Source: Xiphias gladius (lineage: Eukaryota > Chordata > Actinopteri > Istiophoriformes > Xiphiidae). From it: a stretch of DNA of 64,000 nucleotides. Under the pieces are notes generated by a model that worked only from the letters and a program-made list of their open reading frames with translations, was not told where the DNA came from and searched no databases. This document shows positions 41,301-53,777 of the stretch, one piece after another. The stretch spans positions 5,537,001-5,601,000 of the forward strand of contig NC_053416.1 in assembly GCF_016859285.1 (NCBI RefSeq), written 5' to 3'. Both the position numbers and the translations under genes were made by a program. Numbering within the stretch: the stretch's first letter is position 1; each line of letters begins with the position of its first letter.

Positions 41301-44300
41301 CCCTCTGATGATGTTTCATCTATTCGAATGTCGGTACAGAGTGTAATCATCTATTTATTTAAGAGAGGTGCTGTTTCATGCACAGACATGATATCTTTTG
41401 TGGCTCCAAGCTGTGTGCTAGAGATTAATTTTCCAGGAGGACAACGAGCCTCTAAATACATATAAGCTCTGCCAGGTTTATTTGAAGGCGAGGAAGAGCA
41501 AGGATTGGTGGCTTGCATGGTTTTCTCTCCTCAGCCACAGACCTCAACTTCACTGAACCTTTTATGAAACATTTTTTTTTAAATGGGACAAGGCTGCTCT
41601 AAATTGGATGGAATATTGAGGGTTCTCGAATTCTGCTAAAACCTTGAGCAATTAATATCAGAATGAGAACTGTGAATAATAAAGAACAAGAAAAATATTT
41701 GGCTTTTGGGAAAAATATTTCTGTAAACATCAAACATGACTCACGAAAGTGCAGATCATCTCCACCTAGCAACTGTGTTTTTTAGTTCATGTTCAAGAGT
41801 CAGGTTGCTCGGGAAAGAACAACACTTACTTACTTACTTAGGGATCGACTTAGGAACCACTGCAGTGCAGATTTAACAGGATTTGCTGAAATAGACGCTT
41901 ATAATAGTGATTCATCAACAGGAAACTTGTCACCTTTGCATCTCAGCTTTGAAGTGTGTGAACAGCATGAATGCATTCCGTGTGACAAAAACACACACAC
42001 ATTTATTAGATACGTACATTTTGTAGTAGAAAACCTTAGATTCTCCCGTGGTTGCAGCTAAGATGAGGTGCTTGTCCAGTACATCCAGAATGTCGTTGCA
42101 GATTGATTTCAGCTCTTTCTCAACCTGCAGACCAAGACACACACAAATACCGCTGTCAATAATCTGTGTGGCCACATAAACTATTACAGATTCTGGATTA
42201 AAATCCTCCTTGAATATTAAAAAGGGAAATTCTGTTACAAGTCAAGCTGAGTCAATACGATTCCACTCAGCTGAGGTTCAGTCGAGTTGAGTCTGGGCTG
42301 GCAGTAACTTATTTAATAAGGAAACATAAATTCTAAATGCCATCACACCAGCATCAGCTAAAAAGAGGGCAGAGATACACAGAACAGCTTTTGGGGCATT
42401 TCCCATGGAAGCATTTGTCACTGAAAAGCCGACTGGGTATACTGCCTTGCCGCAGTTTCAGGGTCAGTGTCAGCCATCTAAGCCTGACATTTTCAACATC
42501 ACTATACGGCAACACGTCCTTGTAAATAATACAGCTCTTATTTTGGATATTGCTTTTACCCAGTGGAAGTGTTGTGGCGCGTGAGAATTGGAACTTGCAT
42601 TGGTTGGTAACTCAAACACTTGTTACCTTTGTTTTCACTTCCAAATAAGTGTTTCAGAAATGTACACCTGCACGGCAGTTTTGATGATTGCTGGCCAAAA
42701 AAGAACAAACAAATCTTTTATTGATAATTTTCAGTTCAATACAAATTGAATTTACACAGGCATGTGCTGTCTCCAGGAAACAGCCGCATGCAGCACTCCA
42801 AAGTCCAACTTGACAAAACCTCTCGCCTTCTCCCTCCTATCAGGCTTTTATGTTACCGGACTAAGTGTCAGCCAGATAAATAGAAGCATTACAAACTAAC
42901 TTGTATATTGTGTGAAAAAGTTTCGCTTTCTTAAGCAGTGCAGGTGGTGACATGTATGTATTTCCCCCTCGGGGCTTACTGTAGCTGTATGCGCTCACTG
43001 CTGAGACCGCTCAGTACTACAAACCCGTACAAACCCATTTTCCTCGACTCGACAGATGCTCATACCAGCTCTCATACACACCGGCTGCCCTCGACACTTC
43101 CCGCACATACCGAAAGAATGATGAACAGACTGGGAACTCCGGGGCTCGCCGGATTCATTCATGCACCAGAGTCAGACAGTAGACTCGGTGCTTGTTAGCC
43201 TGTTAGCTTGTTAGCCTTTGGATATGACTCCTGATTCCTGCTGCCTTTGGACCTTGGAGACACTCGCTGCTGCAGTTCGGTTAAGTTACACAACTTTTAC
43301 TGCCTGTTAGTGTTAATAATGGTTTTTCATTTTGATTTAAACACTTTTATCCTCTCCTGGTTATTTTTTATTTCTGCTACTGTCATGATAAAACATACAT
43401 ACAAATTGGTAGAAGTTTTGTTTATTTACTGTAAACGCACGCACATAGCATCAACACAATTATCTCAGTACGCTAAGAAAAAAGAATTCTTGATTTTTTA
43501 AGTTGTCAGCTTGACATTTCGACGGGATGACAAGGTATTATGTTATACTCCGCCTCAATACGAGAATTTCGTGTTAGTGTGCCCTGCACTCTGTGGCCTG
43601 AAAGATTGACTACACCCAATACTCAGAATACTCAATAAATTTAGAGAGCCAAACCTGCTATACAACGAGGGAAAACAACACTCGAACATCCCAACAATAA
43701 TTTCAATACAGCTCCTTCTGCCACACGGTATTACAATGGGATTTCGGCTTGTCACAATGAATTCCCAGTTTTGACACTCTGGCTTATTAGTATTTTATAT
43801 CATGTTGCCAGAAGTGAAGCTGCAACTGAAGAAAAAAAATGTTACAAATAGAAGTAGAGCCTGAGGTTGCTACACTTTGTCATCACGATTGTGCTGCCTG
43901 GACCAAGTCTGTCTCAGTCAAAGACAGTCACCAGCCCTCATGAATTTATCCAGTTGGCCAAGGACAGAGTTCTGGCATTTAATGCTTTCAGTCCTATATT
44001 GAAAACACCTTGAAATAAAGAACCTAACATATGTGAGCAGAAATTCTCAGCAATAGTGCCAATGTGTTGTCTAATTAAAGTGATATAAAGTACCCCCCCC
44101 CTCGCTGCACGATTGGAGGGTAGCTGTGCTTTACTGCACTCAGTAGTGCTGCCTGTGACAGAAGTTTCTGTGCAGCAGAAATGAAAAAAAAATAAAGGTG
44201 ATTTAAAGTTGATTCATGGTCGCTGCCTGCCTCGTTATTTCACTCAGAAAAGTGCTGCTGGGCTGTGAAATCTCACCATTTCCTCTGAAAGTGGAGCAGT

Positions 44301-47300
44301 CAGAGGTCCTGTCCTGCCACATAAGGTAAAGCATCTCTGGCATCTTTTGTATGGATATGGAAATTATCCAACAGTGCACCGACTACACTTATCTCCATGA
44401 AATAACAAGGCAGGTAGGAACTTCAAATCATTCAACTGGGTCCAGGATTATGTCTAATACCGGGATCACACCATTTATAACTGGTGAACATAAACAGCAT
44501 ATTTGGGCTTATAAGAGCGTCTGACCGTTTTTCTGTATTCTCGGATCATCTTTAGTTTGTCTTCTCCGCCTTTGTTTTCTTCTTTCTGTTCAAGGCTGCT
44601 GATTATCCGCCAAGAGGCTCTTCTGGCTCCGATCACGTTCTTATACGCTACCGACAGCAGGTTCCTCTCCTCCACCGTCAGCTCCACGTCCATACTGGCC
44701 ACTTTCTTCATCGACTCAACCATTTCTGAGACACACAGGGAAAACAATGACATCAGGAATGGGCTTCTCAAGAAGCTGCAGCAACCTGAACACTGTGTGT
44801 GTGAACAAACCGTGTTGATTTGCATAGCATCGGGTTATAACGGTTTACGGAACAGAATATGGAGGAAAGTACATCTTTTACCATTGTCATTCTGAATGCC
44901 CCCCCCCATTTTAAACATACTTAAATTCAGTAGCTCTTCTGTTACCAGAAAACACAAGACTGACTGAGAAGTGTCCTCTCACAGCCTTTTACTACATTTT
45001 ATTTGGTCTTGACAATTAGTGGTATTGTCAGGTCAGGGTAGTTTAATGGCAGCAATCAAGTCCTTGCAATTAGATTCTAATAAAAAATACACGCATGTCC
45101 GATATTATCTGCTTTTAGCTTATCACAGATCCAGAGTAACAGAGATACCGTTTCTGGGAAGAAACGTTGCCTTTGAATTTTCATACAAAGTCATTTTGCA
45201 ATGCTCTAAACACCACAAACAAAATTCCATTTATCTGGAGGCATAAATCTCAAACCTGGCAAATGAAACCAAAACTATCTGCATGGCTCAATACCACTAG
45301 AGGTTAGTGTGAAACTATGATTTTTGTAATCTGGGTGAATATTTAAAACTCTGCCTGACGGTATTAAAATGCGATTTCGGCTCATATTTGAAACTCTCTT
45401 CAATAACAATTATTAACAATGTGGGGGGAGGCACGTACACATATTTTCCTAATTGAAAATGAGCACATCCTTCCATTAAAAATGTTTAAACCACAGTGCA
45501 GAGCCTTGAAAGGTTTCTGTCATCCTCAGTATTTTATTAATGGAGTGCCTGGGACACTGCCCGAGTATATACCCTTCCAATGCAGAATCACCACCTATGG
45601 AAACCTATAGAGGCATGCTGAACCAGGACAATGAACCAGAGGGCTGCGCAAGATCAAATTTGATGTGTCCTTTTAGTACCTTTATATTTCACATCTTCAA
45701 GGTGATTCGATGTGACATGGTGTGAAAAATGAATATAGATTCCAGGGATGAATCGGCAATGAAAACAATTTGACACTCTGCTCTGAAACTGCCACTAATC
45801 AGCACAACATGCCGTTTCCACGGGGAGTTACATAAAACAGACAAAATATGGAGTCTCTTTCCCCAATCCCTTGGTACAGCTCAAGGAGGCCTTGCAAGAA
45901 CATAAAACACCTAAATAAATGTAACTGGTTCTGCAATTCTCAGCAATATATTCTCAGGTTAGACTAACTTGAGAATATAGGAAACAATATATTATACTGT
46001 TATTTTGAATATGAAAATTGAACGATACATTCTGTGGGATGATATGCTTTCTGACATATGTGGTATGCCAATGAAAGAAAAAAAAATCCATCTTTAACGG
46101 TGATGAAAGCAAAAGCGTGGCTAAAGCTGCAGACAGGTCACACCTCCCAAGCTAAACGTGCTAGCCTGGAGGTAAGAGCAGCGTGCCATTCATTTGGCTT
46201 TTAACTTCACAGACAGGGTGTTATCTGTTGAAGCCAATAGCAGGGTTCTATGCAGCATGCTGGCGAAACCTGATACCTGATGGTTTCAAGCCAGGAAGAG
46301 CACTATTCTGCTTTGATCACTTTGCCCTCCAGCCTGGCCTGCACTCCAATAAACTCAATGACCTCTCTGTGCTTTCTGAACATTTTTATCAGTGTTTCAA
46401 GCTCCACAGATCCAATGAACTGATCGCCATCATTTCAAAGATTAAATTAGCCCCCTCTGATGCATACACAACCCTTGACGCATCCTCTATAGGGAGTGTA
46501 TAAGGAGGGGCATAACATGCAACAATGGTCTCCAGCCAGACTTGAACCTCATCCAAGACCACAGGACACCTGAATGCCCACTTGCACCCCTTTTTTCCTC
46601 GATTTTTGTGGGTATTCTTTGGAGAGAGGCGCATAAGCTGAGTGGTAAGGCTCGCGTGCTTTGTCTACATATGAAGCTGTATCGGCTGGTACTGCGACAT
46701 CATTGCTTATTGCAAATGCCTATAAAACCAGCGGGATGGCACTGTATCTACTGACAATTAAGTTGCTTAGCAGAGAGGCTACAATCAACACTGGCAGCTG
46801 CAGCACAGCTAAAAGACAATGCAGCCAAGTCCAGTAGACAGTAGCGGTAAGAATTATATAGTAACTCAACAGCACAATAAGACGATACTGCAAGCTCATG
46901 TAAAGAATTCAGAAAATGCAACTCCGCGGCCTTTCCTCAGTGGGAAAAGGTTATTTTATGCATTCTTTATCAGACAAATGAAGCTGTAAGAACTCCGAGT
47001 TTGGGATGGACAGGTTAGCACACTGCTGACTATTCACACAACTTGTTTTAAACTGTCAGCACCTCTTTATATCAGGGGAGAAGCTGCGGCACAAATGGGA
47101 AGTGGTCACTGTGGATAAGAGACTATGCCAGACTGACTGTCCAGACTGAGTAGAGCCCTCTCTAAAACTAACAAAAGTTGTATTTTTCAGATTTTTTTTA
47201 ATATCTGTATGTGCACTGTTGGGCTGGGAGGAAATGGCATTTTGGTCCCATACAAGTACCGAAGAATAACTAGTCAAATGAATCTGGTGGGCTACCTACC

Positions 47301-49378
47301 CACACTACCAGGCAACTTACTGGCCGTTCAGAGTGGAAATGATTACTCAACCAAGTGAGGGTGATTAACAGACACTTATCATCAAAATCTATCAATCATT
47401 TCAGTAAGAATATAAAACAATTGCTGATTAGTTTCAAAACGAGCTTAATACTTTGGTGTTCTTGGCTGCTAATTAGTCTTAGTATAAAATCTCAGGAACC
47501 TTAAAACTTGGGTTCTAGTGACTTATGATGGATATTTATCATTATGTTTTACATTTAACAAAACAATCAGACTAAATGAAAAGCTGAGAAAGAGAGAGAG
47601 AGAGAGATCACTTATATTGAGACTTGGCTTCAGAATTTTTTTTTTGGCATCGTTGTTGCTGGCTTCCCACTTCGACTATTATCACATCTGCAGTGCGTTT
47701 TCCTATCAAAGATATTGTCTGTCGGTACTCCACCAGTACCCCACTTGCGTACACATTCGATGTGTGTTTTGGGCATAAACTGACGCAACACGATGCCTGG
47801 TCCAGACTCTTGCTGCGTCATTTTTATTCAAAGAGGGATTTTGCATCCGTTTGATATGATTCAAATAGAGCTCTCATCAGAAAAATTAAATCAGCCATTA
47901 TTTTGGTAATCGATTAATTGTTTAAGTCACTTTTCAAGCACAAATTACCATCACCTTGGACTCTCAGAAACTGGGCTTTATATTTTTTTTCCCCAGTGTT
48001 TTCTGACATTTTTTTTTACAGTAAACAAGTAATTGAGAAAATAATCGTGAGCAGTAGCCCTACATTCAAACAAAAACTCACACCAGGGGTTATAATGCAG
48101 CTTGCATGCATGTACTCAGTTGTCACAATATCTGGTTGCTTTTTAATGGCAAAGTGTCCGATGGCAATCTTCTAATTCACAGGCACAAAATGGCAGTATG
48201 TCTTTGCTGATCCATATAAGAGATAATTCAACTAACAAACTATGGGGACAAATACTACGTACATGCAAAAATGCTAATAGGGCCACGGCAACACGCAGGA
48301 TTTGTATCGACCGCATTGACAATAACACTTCGAGTCAACTGACAAAGCGCTGCAGGCGGAGAAAACGTTGGCCCAAGCTGAGGTTCTGGTCGCGATTGCT
48401 GTTCGGCCACTAACCACATAGTGGCAATAATACTCACGACCCCGCCTTTGCCTGTACACCATTGGTGCGGCACCTGTCAATCAATTAACCGTGCGAGTCG
48501 CATGGCGATCGGCTCTGGGGCGGCAGGAATGTAAAGTTCGGCGAACTTCTTCGCGACGGATCGTTTAAAACGCGAATGCTGCCATGTCCACCTTTGCTGA
48601 ATTCAAGTGGCAGACGAAGACACGCGACGAGGTGTTAAAACTCTAATGTCACTTTACTATACTCGGCACGCGGCCAACACCGTATGAAGAACTTTAAATC
48701 GGTTTAAAGGTTTTTCCCACTGGCTGCGACTAGTTGTCCGGGCTGGCACGGTCCTCTCTTTACCAAAACACACGATGTTAGCATCAAGCGTGGCGTGGTT
48801 TTCGCGTAAATTATCGCTGGTTGTCGGGGCAGACCGATCGCGGCTTTGTCAGTCGTTTGGAGCCGATTCAGAGGCGGCGCGGGTCACGTTTGACGGGTTT
48901 GTGGATGTTTGCTCCACCGCTGTATTTTTGAATGGAGTTTTTGGCGTGACGCGTGTCGGGGCTGAAGAAAGGCTAGCCAGCTAGTTAGCAGTTTAGATAG
49001 CCTGCTAACTAACGCTAGCCGGGGACTAGCTTAGCTGACCACGTAACGTGAATGGTAACCAGACACCAAAGCACGTTTTATTTTCCAATGAAGCAAACCG
49101 CTCTTTCCATCTGAGCCTAACTCAGCTAATTTAAACGTCTAATAATGGTTCATTCGTCTGGAGGAATCTCCGCCATTTTGTCTCTTCTCACCCAACAAAT
49201 CCATGTGAACTGGTTTACCTGCGTCTCCAAGCCCCCTGCGCAGGGAGACTAAGGGTGGGGGGGGAGAGAGGGGCCAGACGTTCTGCACTGACCGTTATCT
49301 GTGAAGAGCCTTACCGTCGTATCTCTCCGCTTGCTCGGCGAGTTTTGCCTGGTATACTAAGTTCTCTCTGTCTGCCAT
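35259..49378 (-). CDS. ywhae: ywhae: 14-3-3 protein epsilon, complete spliced CDS
   Basis: Gene-level entry. Coding exons in transcript order are 49315-49378, 44526-44725, 42018-42124, 40133-40339, 38788-38924 and 35259-35311. Together they have 768 nt and 255 residues plus stop, exactly the vertebrate 14-3-3 epsilon length. The protein is a cytosolic dimeric adaptor that binds phosphoserine/threonine motifs in many kinases and channels. The binding residues Lys50, Arg57, Arg130 and Tyr131 are all present. The start MADREN and several unusual substitutions suggest the more diverged of two fish ohnologs. The neighbour crk matches human 17p13.3. Confidence 0.96.
35312..38787 (-). other. ywhae: ywhae intron 5, 3.5 kb
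   Basis: GT-AG intron. It contains a complete MITE-like element with degenerate target duplication (36251-36615). The 152-codon ORF on the - strand at 37231-37689 shows no recognisable domain. Confidence 0.75.
36251..36615. mobile_element. MITE of the GCTGCAACTAA-ended family
   Basis: The left end is TGGTGCTGCAACTAATGATC and the right end is CGACTAATCGTTTCAGCTCTA, which are inverse complements in part. Internal AATCGACTGTTTGGTCTATAA is also typical of this percomorph repeat. Flanking octamers ATTAGTTG and ATTATTTA agree at 6 of 8 positions, consistent with an old 8-bp, hAT-type target duplication. No ORF is present. Related copies lie at 62685-63060, about 57659-57915 and about 47890-48065. 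Confidence 0.75.
38788..38924 (-). CDS. ywhae: ywhae coding exon 5
   Basis: 137 nt encoding [20 protein letters not shown], then [20 protein letters not shown] and DVQGDG, with split codons at both ends. It covers helix 9, the hydrophobic wall of the peptide groove and the start of the tail. Compared with mammalian epsilon, Ala-to-Glu and Asp-to-Asn changes are seen in the first line and Met-to-Val in SDVQGDG. Confidence 0.96.
39363..39375 (+). promoter_or_regulatory. CTCF-like motif in ywhae intron 4
   Basis: CCGCTAGGGGGCA matches the CTCF core (CCASYAGRKGGCR) at all but the third position, a tolerated variant. It lies just outside a transposon copy and may itself be repeat-derived. Confidence 0.35.
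39437..39818. mobile_element. MITE-like element with protein-like internal ORF
   Basis: The left terminus AAAGGTGCTATATGTACGTT and the right terminus AACCTACATATAGCACCTTT are near-perfect inverse complements, giving a 382-bp element. Inside, on the + strand, an open frame reads [20 protein letters not shown] followed by basic residues. I recall this type of peptide from repeat-derived predicted proteins in fish genomes. No transposase is present. A flanking duplication is not clear. Confidence 0.7.
40133..40339 (-). CDS. ywhae: ywhae coding exon 4
   Basis: 207 nt. It starts [20 protein letters not shown], containing the phosphopeptide-binding Arg130 and Tyr131 (HRY). It continues [36 protein letters not shown] and [10 protein letters not shown]. 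The groove Asn in LALNFSVF is conserved. One change from mammals is seen: IAMIEL where mammals have IAMTEL. Confidence 0.97.
40340..42017 (-). other. ywhae: ywhae intron 3, 1.7 kb
   Basis: AT-rich GT-AG intron. I see only a short (ACTT)n stretch near 41824-41839. Nothing else is recognisable. Confidence 0.7.
42018..42124 (-). CDS. ywhae: ywhae coding exon 3 (residues 89-124)
   Basis: 107 nt encoding [20 protein letters not shown], then [16 protein letters not shown]. Mammalian epsilon reads [20 protein letters not shown] and IPAANTGESK here, so five of 36 positions differ (91, 95, 98, 110, 113). That is a striking cluster for such a conserved protein. Splice sites are normal and the frame is intact. 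Confidence 0.95.
42125..44525 (-). other. ywhae: ywhae intron 2, 2.4 kb
   Basis: GT-AG intron. It contains a patch of higher GC and CpG content at about 42930-43280 that I cannot identify. Nothing else is recognisable. Confidence 0.65.
44526..44725 (-). CDS. ywhae: ywhae coding exon 2 (residues 22-88)
   Basis: 200 nt. It completes Glu22 and encodes [40 protein letters not shown] and [20 protein letters not shown], ending REYRKT. Lys50 and Arg57 of the phosphate-binding pocket are in [12 protein letters not shown]. The donor is ACG|gtcaga, a GT donor with a weak downstream match. Positions 87-88 are KT where mammals have QM. Confidence 0.96.
44726..49314 (-). other. ywhae: ywhae intron 1, 4.6 kb
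   Basis: GT-AG intron. Its 5' end (48480-49314) is CpG-rich and continuous with the promoter island. A MITE remnant lies at about 47890-48065. A 106-codon + strand ORF at 46183-46503 has no recognisable domain. Confidence 0.7.
47890..48065. mobile_element. Degraded MITE copy (GCTGCAACTAA-ended family)
   Basis: It contains TTTTGGTAATCGATTAATTG near one end and GAAAATAATCGTGAGCAGTAGCCCTA near the other, with internal CACCTTGGACTCTCAGAAACTG shared with the copy at 57659-57915. The ends are diverged. Confidence 0.5.
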
Positions 49379-49560
49379 GGTGCTCGGGTGTCGGGGCTGC
49401 TCGTAGCGTCCCGGCGGAAAGGGCAGATTGTCGGCTGCTCGGCGATTCCTGGTGGTGGATCAGCAACGGCACCGTCGCTCCGCTGAATCGAAGACCCACC
49501 GGTGGCACTGGCGTAAAGATGGCGTCGCTACTCCATCCGGGAAACCCACGCAGCAGCCTG
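48480..49560 (-). promoter_or_regulatory. ywhae: CpG-rich promoter region of ywhae
   Basis: CpG dinucleotides are dense here compared with the AT-rich introns, spanning the first coding exon, the start of intron 1 and the 5' UTR/upstream side. A YY1-type motif AAGATGGCG (49516-49524; CGCCATCTT on the gene strand) lies 140 bp upstream of the start codon. A second, CCGCCATTTTG, lies at 49170-49180 in intron 1. No TATA box is evident, as is usual for a housekeeping gene. Confidence 0.6.
49315..49378 (-). CDS. ywhae: ywhae coding exon 1
   Basis: 64 nt from ATG (caccATGG context on the - strand) encoding [21 protein letters not shown], with the donor after the first base of the Glu22 codon (G|gtaagg). 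This is the N-terminal dimerisation helix. Mammalian epsilon starts MDDRED, so three of the first six residues differ or are shifted in charge. Confidence 0.95.
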
Positions 49561-52500
49561 CACATCTACGCCTACTCCCTCATGCCAAAATCCCGAAATA
49601 AACCACTCTCCGAGATGACCCACTCAATTCAAACACCGCCAAATCCAGCGTCAAGAGACTGCTCAGTGAATGCAACATGTCAATGATTCAGTTCTTTTTA
49701 TTCAACTGGAGAAGCTCTTACATTCGGCAGACACATAAAGCACGAATAAGCATTTGTCTTTTAAAGTAAAAGTTTAACGTATTGTTGGCTCATAGTCACC
49801 CATCACTCTTGTATTGATAAACTGTATCTAGACAAAAAAACAACCCACCCATCACTATGCAAAAATGAATTTGATCATTTAATCCAACCTCTGTGAGCAA
49901 GTCATTTTATGTGATAAATTAATTGCTAATCGTTCATGCCCGACTTTTAATTTCCTCTTTCTTACTTTTAGTTGAACCCAAAATACTTTGATGGCAATTT
50001 AATTTCTTTTCTAAATATTGTAGTTTGATTTCATTTTAGCCTCCATATTTCCCACTTTTGAGTAGATATAATTAAAATGCACATTACAGGTTTTATCTCT
50101 AGCAAGAACCTTCTAGTTTTTCCTTACTAACCTATCTCCTAACAAATAAAAGCCTAACTACTAATCACCATGGTGCAATGCAGTGTAGTAACTGCTCATA
50201 GTAATGTACAGTATATAATGTAATAAGACTCAGAAGAGTTCAACTACAAGTTAGACCCTGGGAAATCCCTTCATTTAACCCTATTGCAGAGCACAAATTA
50301 AATGCTTATCCAATCTCCTCCTTACTGTCTATTTGTAATTGTCATGGTTTACTAGATCATGAGACCACAAACTGTTCTGGGAGTCCCATCAACCAAAATG
50401 GCGTCAGTTGAATATAAGCGAACTGAGAATCTTGACTCGAAAAAGCTGTGGTCACGCAATAACGTCACATGTAAGAGTAGAGCGAAAAGCTGGATCAGCA
50501 CATTGCAAACGTAGCCCCAATTCAGCATTAACAGCTAATATTTAATGTATAAAGATGAAATAACTTCACACCTATGGAAACAGTCACGTAAAACCCAAAC
50601 TGACAATTTGGTATATTTTTATTGACTAGGTATATTAACACATTACATGCTACAGAAATAAAAAGGTAAATTTTAACTTCAAATAATATATTTTCATAAC
50701 ACTTTGACATATTGTACAATCTCTTTTTTTAAAAAAAATCCTGTTTTTGCTTCTTCCGGTCCTCTTCGAAGTCAGGGTGAAATGGCACAAAAGCAAAATT
50801 ATTTAATCATATCAACAAGAAGAAGAACAAAAAAACAAGAACAATTAAAAATTATTTGGCATGTCGAGACTTGTGTGTGTTTTTTTATTGAGCTGATATT
50901 GAGGAAATAAGGTGCATATTGTAGAATAATTTGTGGAATCTTCAAAAAACAAAAAAACATTTCGTAAGTATTCATTGGTCTTGAATTGCTATGGGACCGC
51001 TGGGTTACAATTATGTCTTGACTATGAAATGAGAACATTTGCTCTCAAAGGCAACAATTAGTGGGAGTTCAGTGCCATGCATCTGAATGCAACACCCAAT
51101 TAACACTTTGCATAAAGGCATCACAACAAATTTAAACAAATTACGTGGTACCACTACAGAATGGACAGACCCGTCTATGAAACACAATCACTTCTTTCCA
51201 TTCAAAGAAATAATGTGGGAAATGTGGCAGAAGCAACAACCACCATTTAAACATCACCTTTTGGATATCCAATTTATGTTGAATGCAAAAAATATAACCG
51301 CACTTGACAACTGACATATTTTGCATTTTCGATTTAGATTTTTTTTTAAGTTTGTGATTACAAATTATACAACAGATTATTTAAAATTCCTAAAACTTTT
51401 TTTTTTTTTTTTTTACACATTAAAGCCCCTCAATGATGCTGTGTTTTGGGATATATCCGTCACCAGATTTAATTTATTGAATTTCTTTAAAAAAATACTT
51501 CCCCCAGATCACTTACACACCACATTTGCAGCAGCACACTTCATAGCAATTTGTCTGTTGTCACCAACAGTCATTTAGTGTTAACCGGTCACCTATAAAC
51601 CCATGTAAACTCTATACTGGCACCCTGTGCTAGTAGTGAATAACTGTGGCTGACTTCTATCAGCATGATAATCACTAATTCTGATTCATTCTAATATTTT
51701 TGCGGAGCTCACATATTTTACCTTAACAAAGAAACATGCAATATGGGCCTTTGAACTATAGCATGTGTTTATTAATATATATATGGAGCTGTATATGACC
51801 CACAGGTGTGGCTCAAAGATCTCAATAAACATATTACAGGTTTTTTTTTTTTAAAAGAAAAAAAAGGCATTAATGTAGCGTACAAAAAATAATTTCCTTA
51901 AATTTGAACCTCAATAACAAAACAAATTAAAGGAAAATTTCACAATTTATAAAAACATCGTAAACTCAAGACTACATTTTAGGACATCTGGGGTCAGATG
52001 CATAAAGATTCTGTGTAGACTAACCTTCTATGTTCATTCTATGACATCTGTTCTATACATCTCAGTTATTGTGAAATTGCATGCAGGTGCATCAAACTGA
52101 CTTCTAGTCCCGCAGTTAACCGTTAACCGGACATAGACGCACCCTTAATCAGCTGTTTGCAAATCAACACCTCCATCTGCCCTACAAACCTAAAGACGTG
52201 ACACTGAAAAGAAAAGAAAAGAAAAAGAAAATAAAACACTGAATATCAGTTGAATTGGCAAAGTTCTCCAGCAACATGAAGCTGGGAGTCTGTGCCTTTG
52301 AAAGCATCTATAATATAGGTGCAGTAGGTATTTAGGCTTATGCTTATTTTTTGATTTTCTGCTTCGCCATATACCCCTCATATACCACTCAGAATACCAT
52401 GCATACGCTATTTTGACGTATGTGTGAGATGTGCACCTCCTCACCATACGTTCTTCAGAATAAATATGTGTGAGAAATTATATATGAATAATTTTTGTGT

Positions 52501-53719
52501 GTAAGCATCGTTTATACATCTGACCCCAGGACTGATGAACTTGTGATTGGGAAAGCACAAACACAAAAGCTATTTATGTGAGTGCTCTGGAAACCTTTTG
52601 GCTCTGTGTTATTCATTTACCATATCAAAAACAAAATGGACTGACTGACCCCTCAGGCTTCAGCCCAGTTCCTATTAAAACTCCTCATCTTTTCCAATCC
52701 ATGAGACATGAGGTAGAGAGGATGTAACTCAGCAGATCCTCCCCAGTGACTGACAAAAAACAACTTCTACATGTAGCCGGGGTTTGTCACTCACCATGTT
52801 CCTATTGTAGTTAAGCACTGCCAGCATAGAAGAAACATCGACAGCATTTATGTATCATGGGAAAGATGATACACGAGTTTCTGACTTGGAAAGTATAAGG
52901 TACAACCCAATTTTAGTCTCCTTGAACGTGTGAATAATAAGACTATGACCACAGGGTGCATTTTTCTCTCAAAAACAGTCTTATTGTCACTGGTAACAGA
53001 GTTTCATGTGTGTCGCTGCCATTTACCACATTTTAAAACCATTTGAAAGCCGTCTTAAAAGTGTTCACTAGCTTACACAGACTAACACAGGAGATAAAGA
53101 CAACCCTGTTTTTGAGAAAAAAGGTCTGACAGCACATTCTAACACAGGATGTTGGAGAATGACATTTAGCTCAGAAATTGACCATTTTATGGTTTGTTTT
53201 CATACGGACTTAATGCTCTGTGGGCCTACGTGTTTAAAAAAAAGCTTCATGTGTAGTTGTGGCATGTGTTTTCAATGTGGAAAAGCTGATGAGAAACAAC
53301 AAACCTACAGCAGGTGTCACTCACAGCATATTAGTGGCACAAGAAATGACAAAGTGACATAATGTCTGCTTTACCAGTTATACATAAAAATGCAAAAGCA
53401 CTAGTGTTTAGGGTGGATTTTTGTCTTAAAAACATTTGCTACTGATAATGCCATAAAAAACCCTGCTGGAAGACAAAAATAAAATCCCTCAACCTTTCCC
53501 ATCTTCTAAAAACAGCCTCAGGGAATCCTTCCGTCCTCCGCGACAGGGTGCTTATTTTGTTCTTTCACACTGCTGCATTTGAAGTCATCCGTGTTGGCGC
53601 TGAATAGTGTTTTAAAAGAGGAACATAAAATAACAGACGTACAGTCTCTGGTAACAAAAAGTAAAAGAAAATCAAATGTAAGGAAGGAAAAAAGATGTTT
53701 ACAGTATTTAGCATGTAAG

Positions 53720-53742
53720 GTGTGTGTGTCTGTGTATGTGTA

Positions 53743-53777
<35 letters not shown>

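Noticed and set aside
46600..46700. tRNA-like A-box string
   Set aside because: There is no B-box (GGTTCRANNCC) at the right distance and no cloverleaf, so it is not a tRNA gene.
49255..49686. 143-codon + strand ORF over the ywhae promoter
   Set aside because: It is antisense to ywhae exon 1 and the CpG-rich upstream sequence. The frame is open because of base composition, and the peptide has no recognisable domain.
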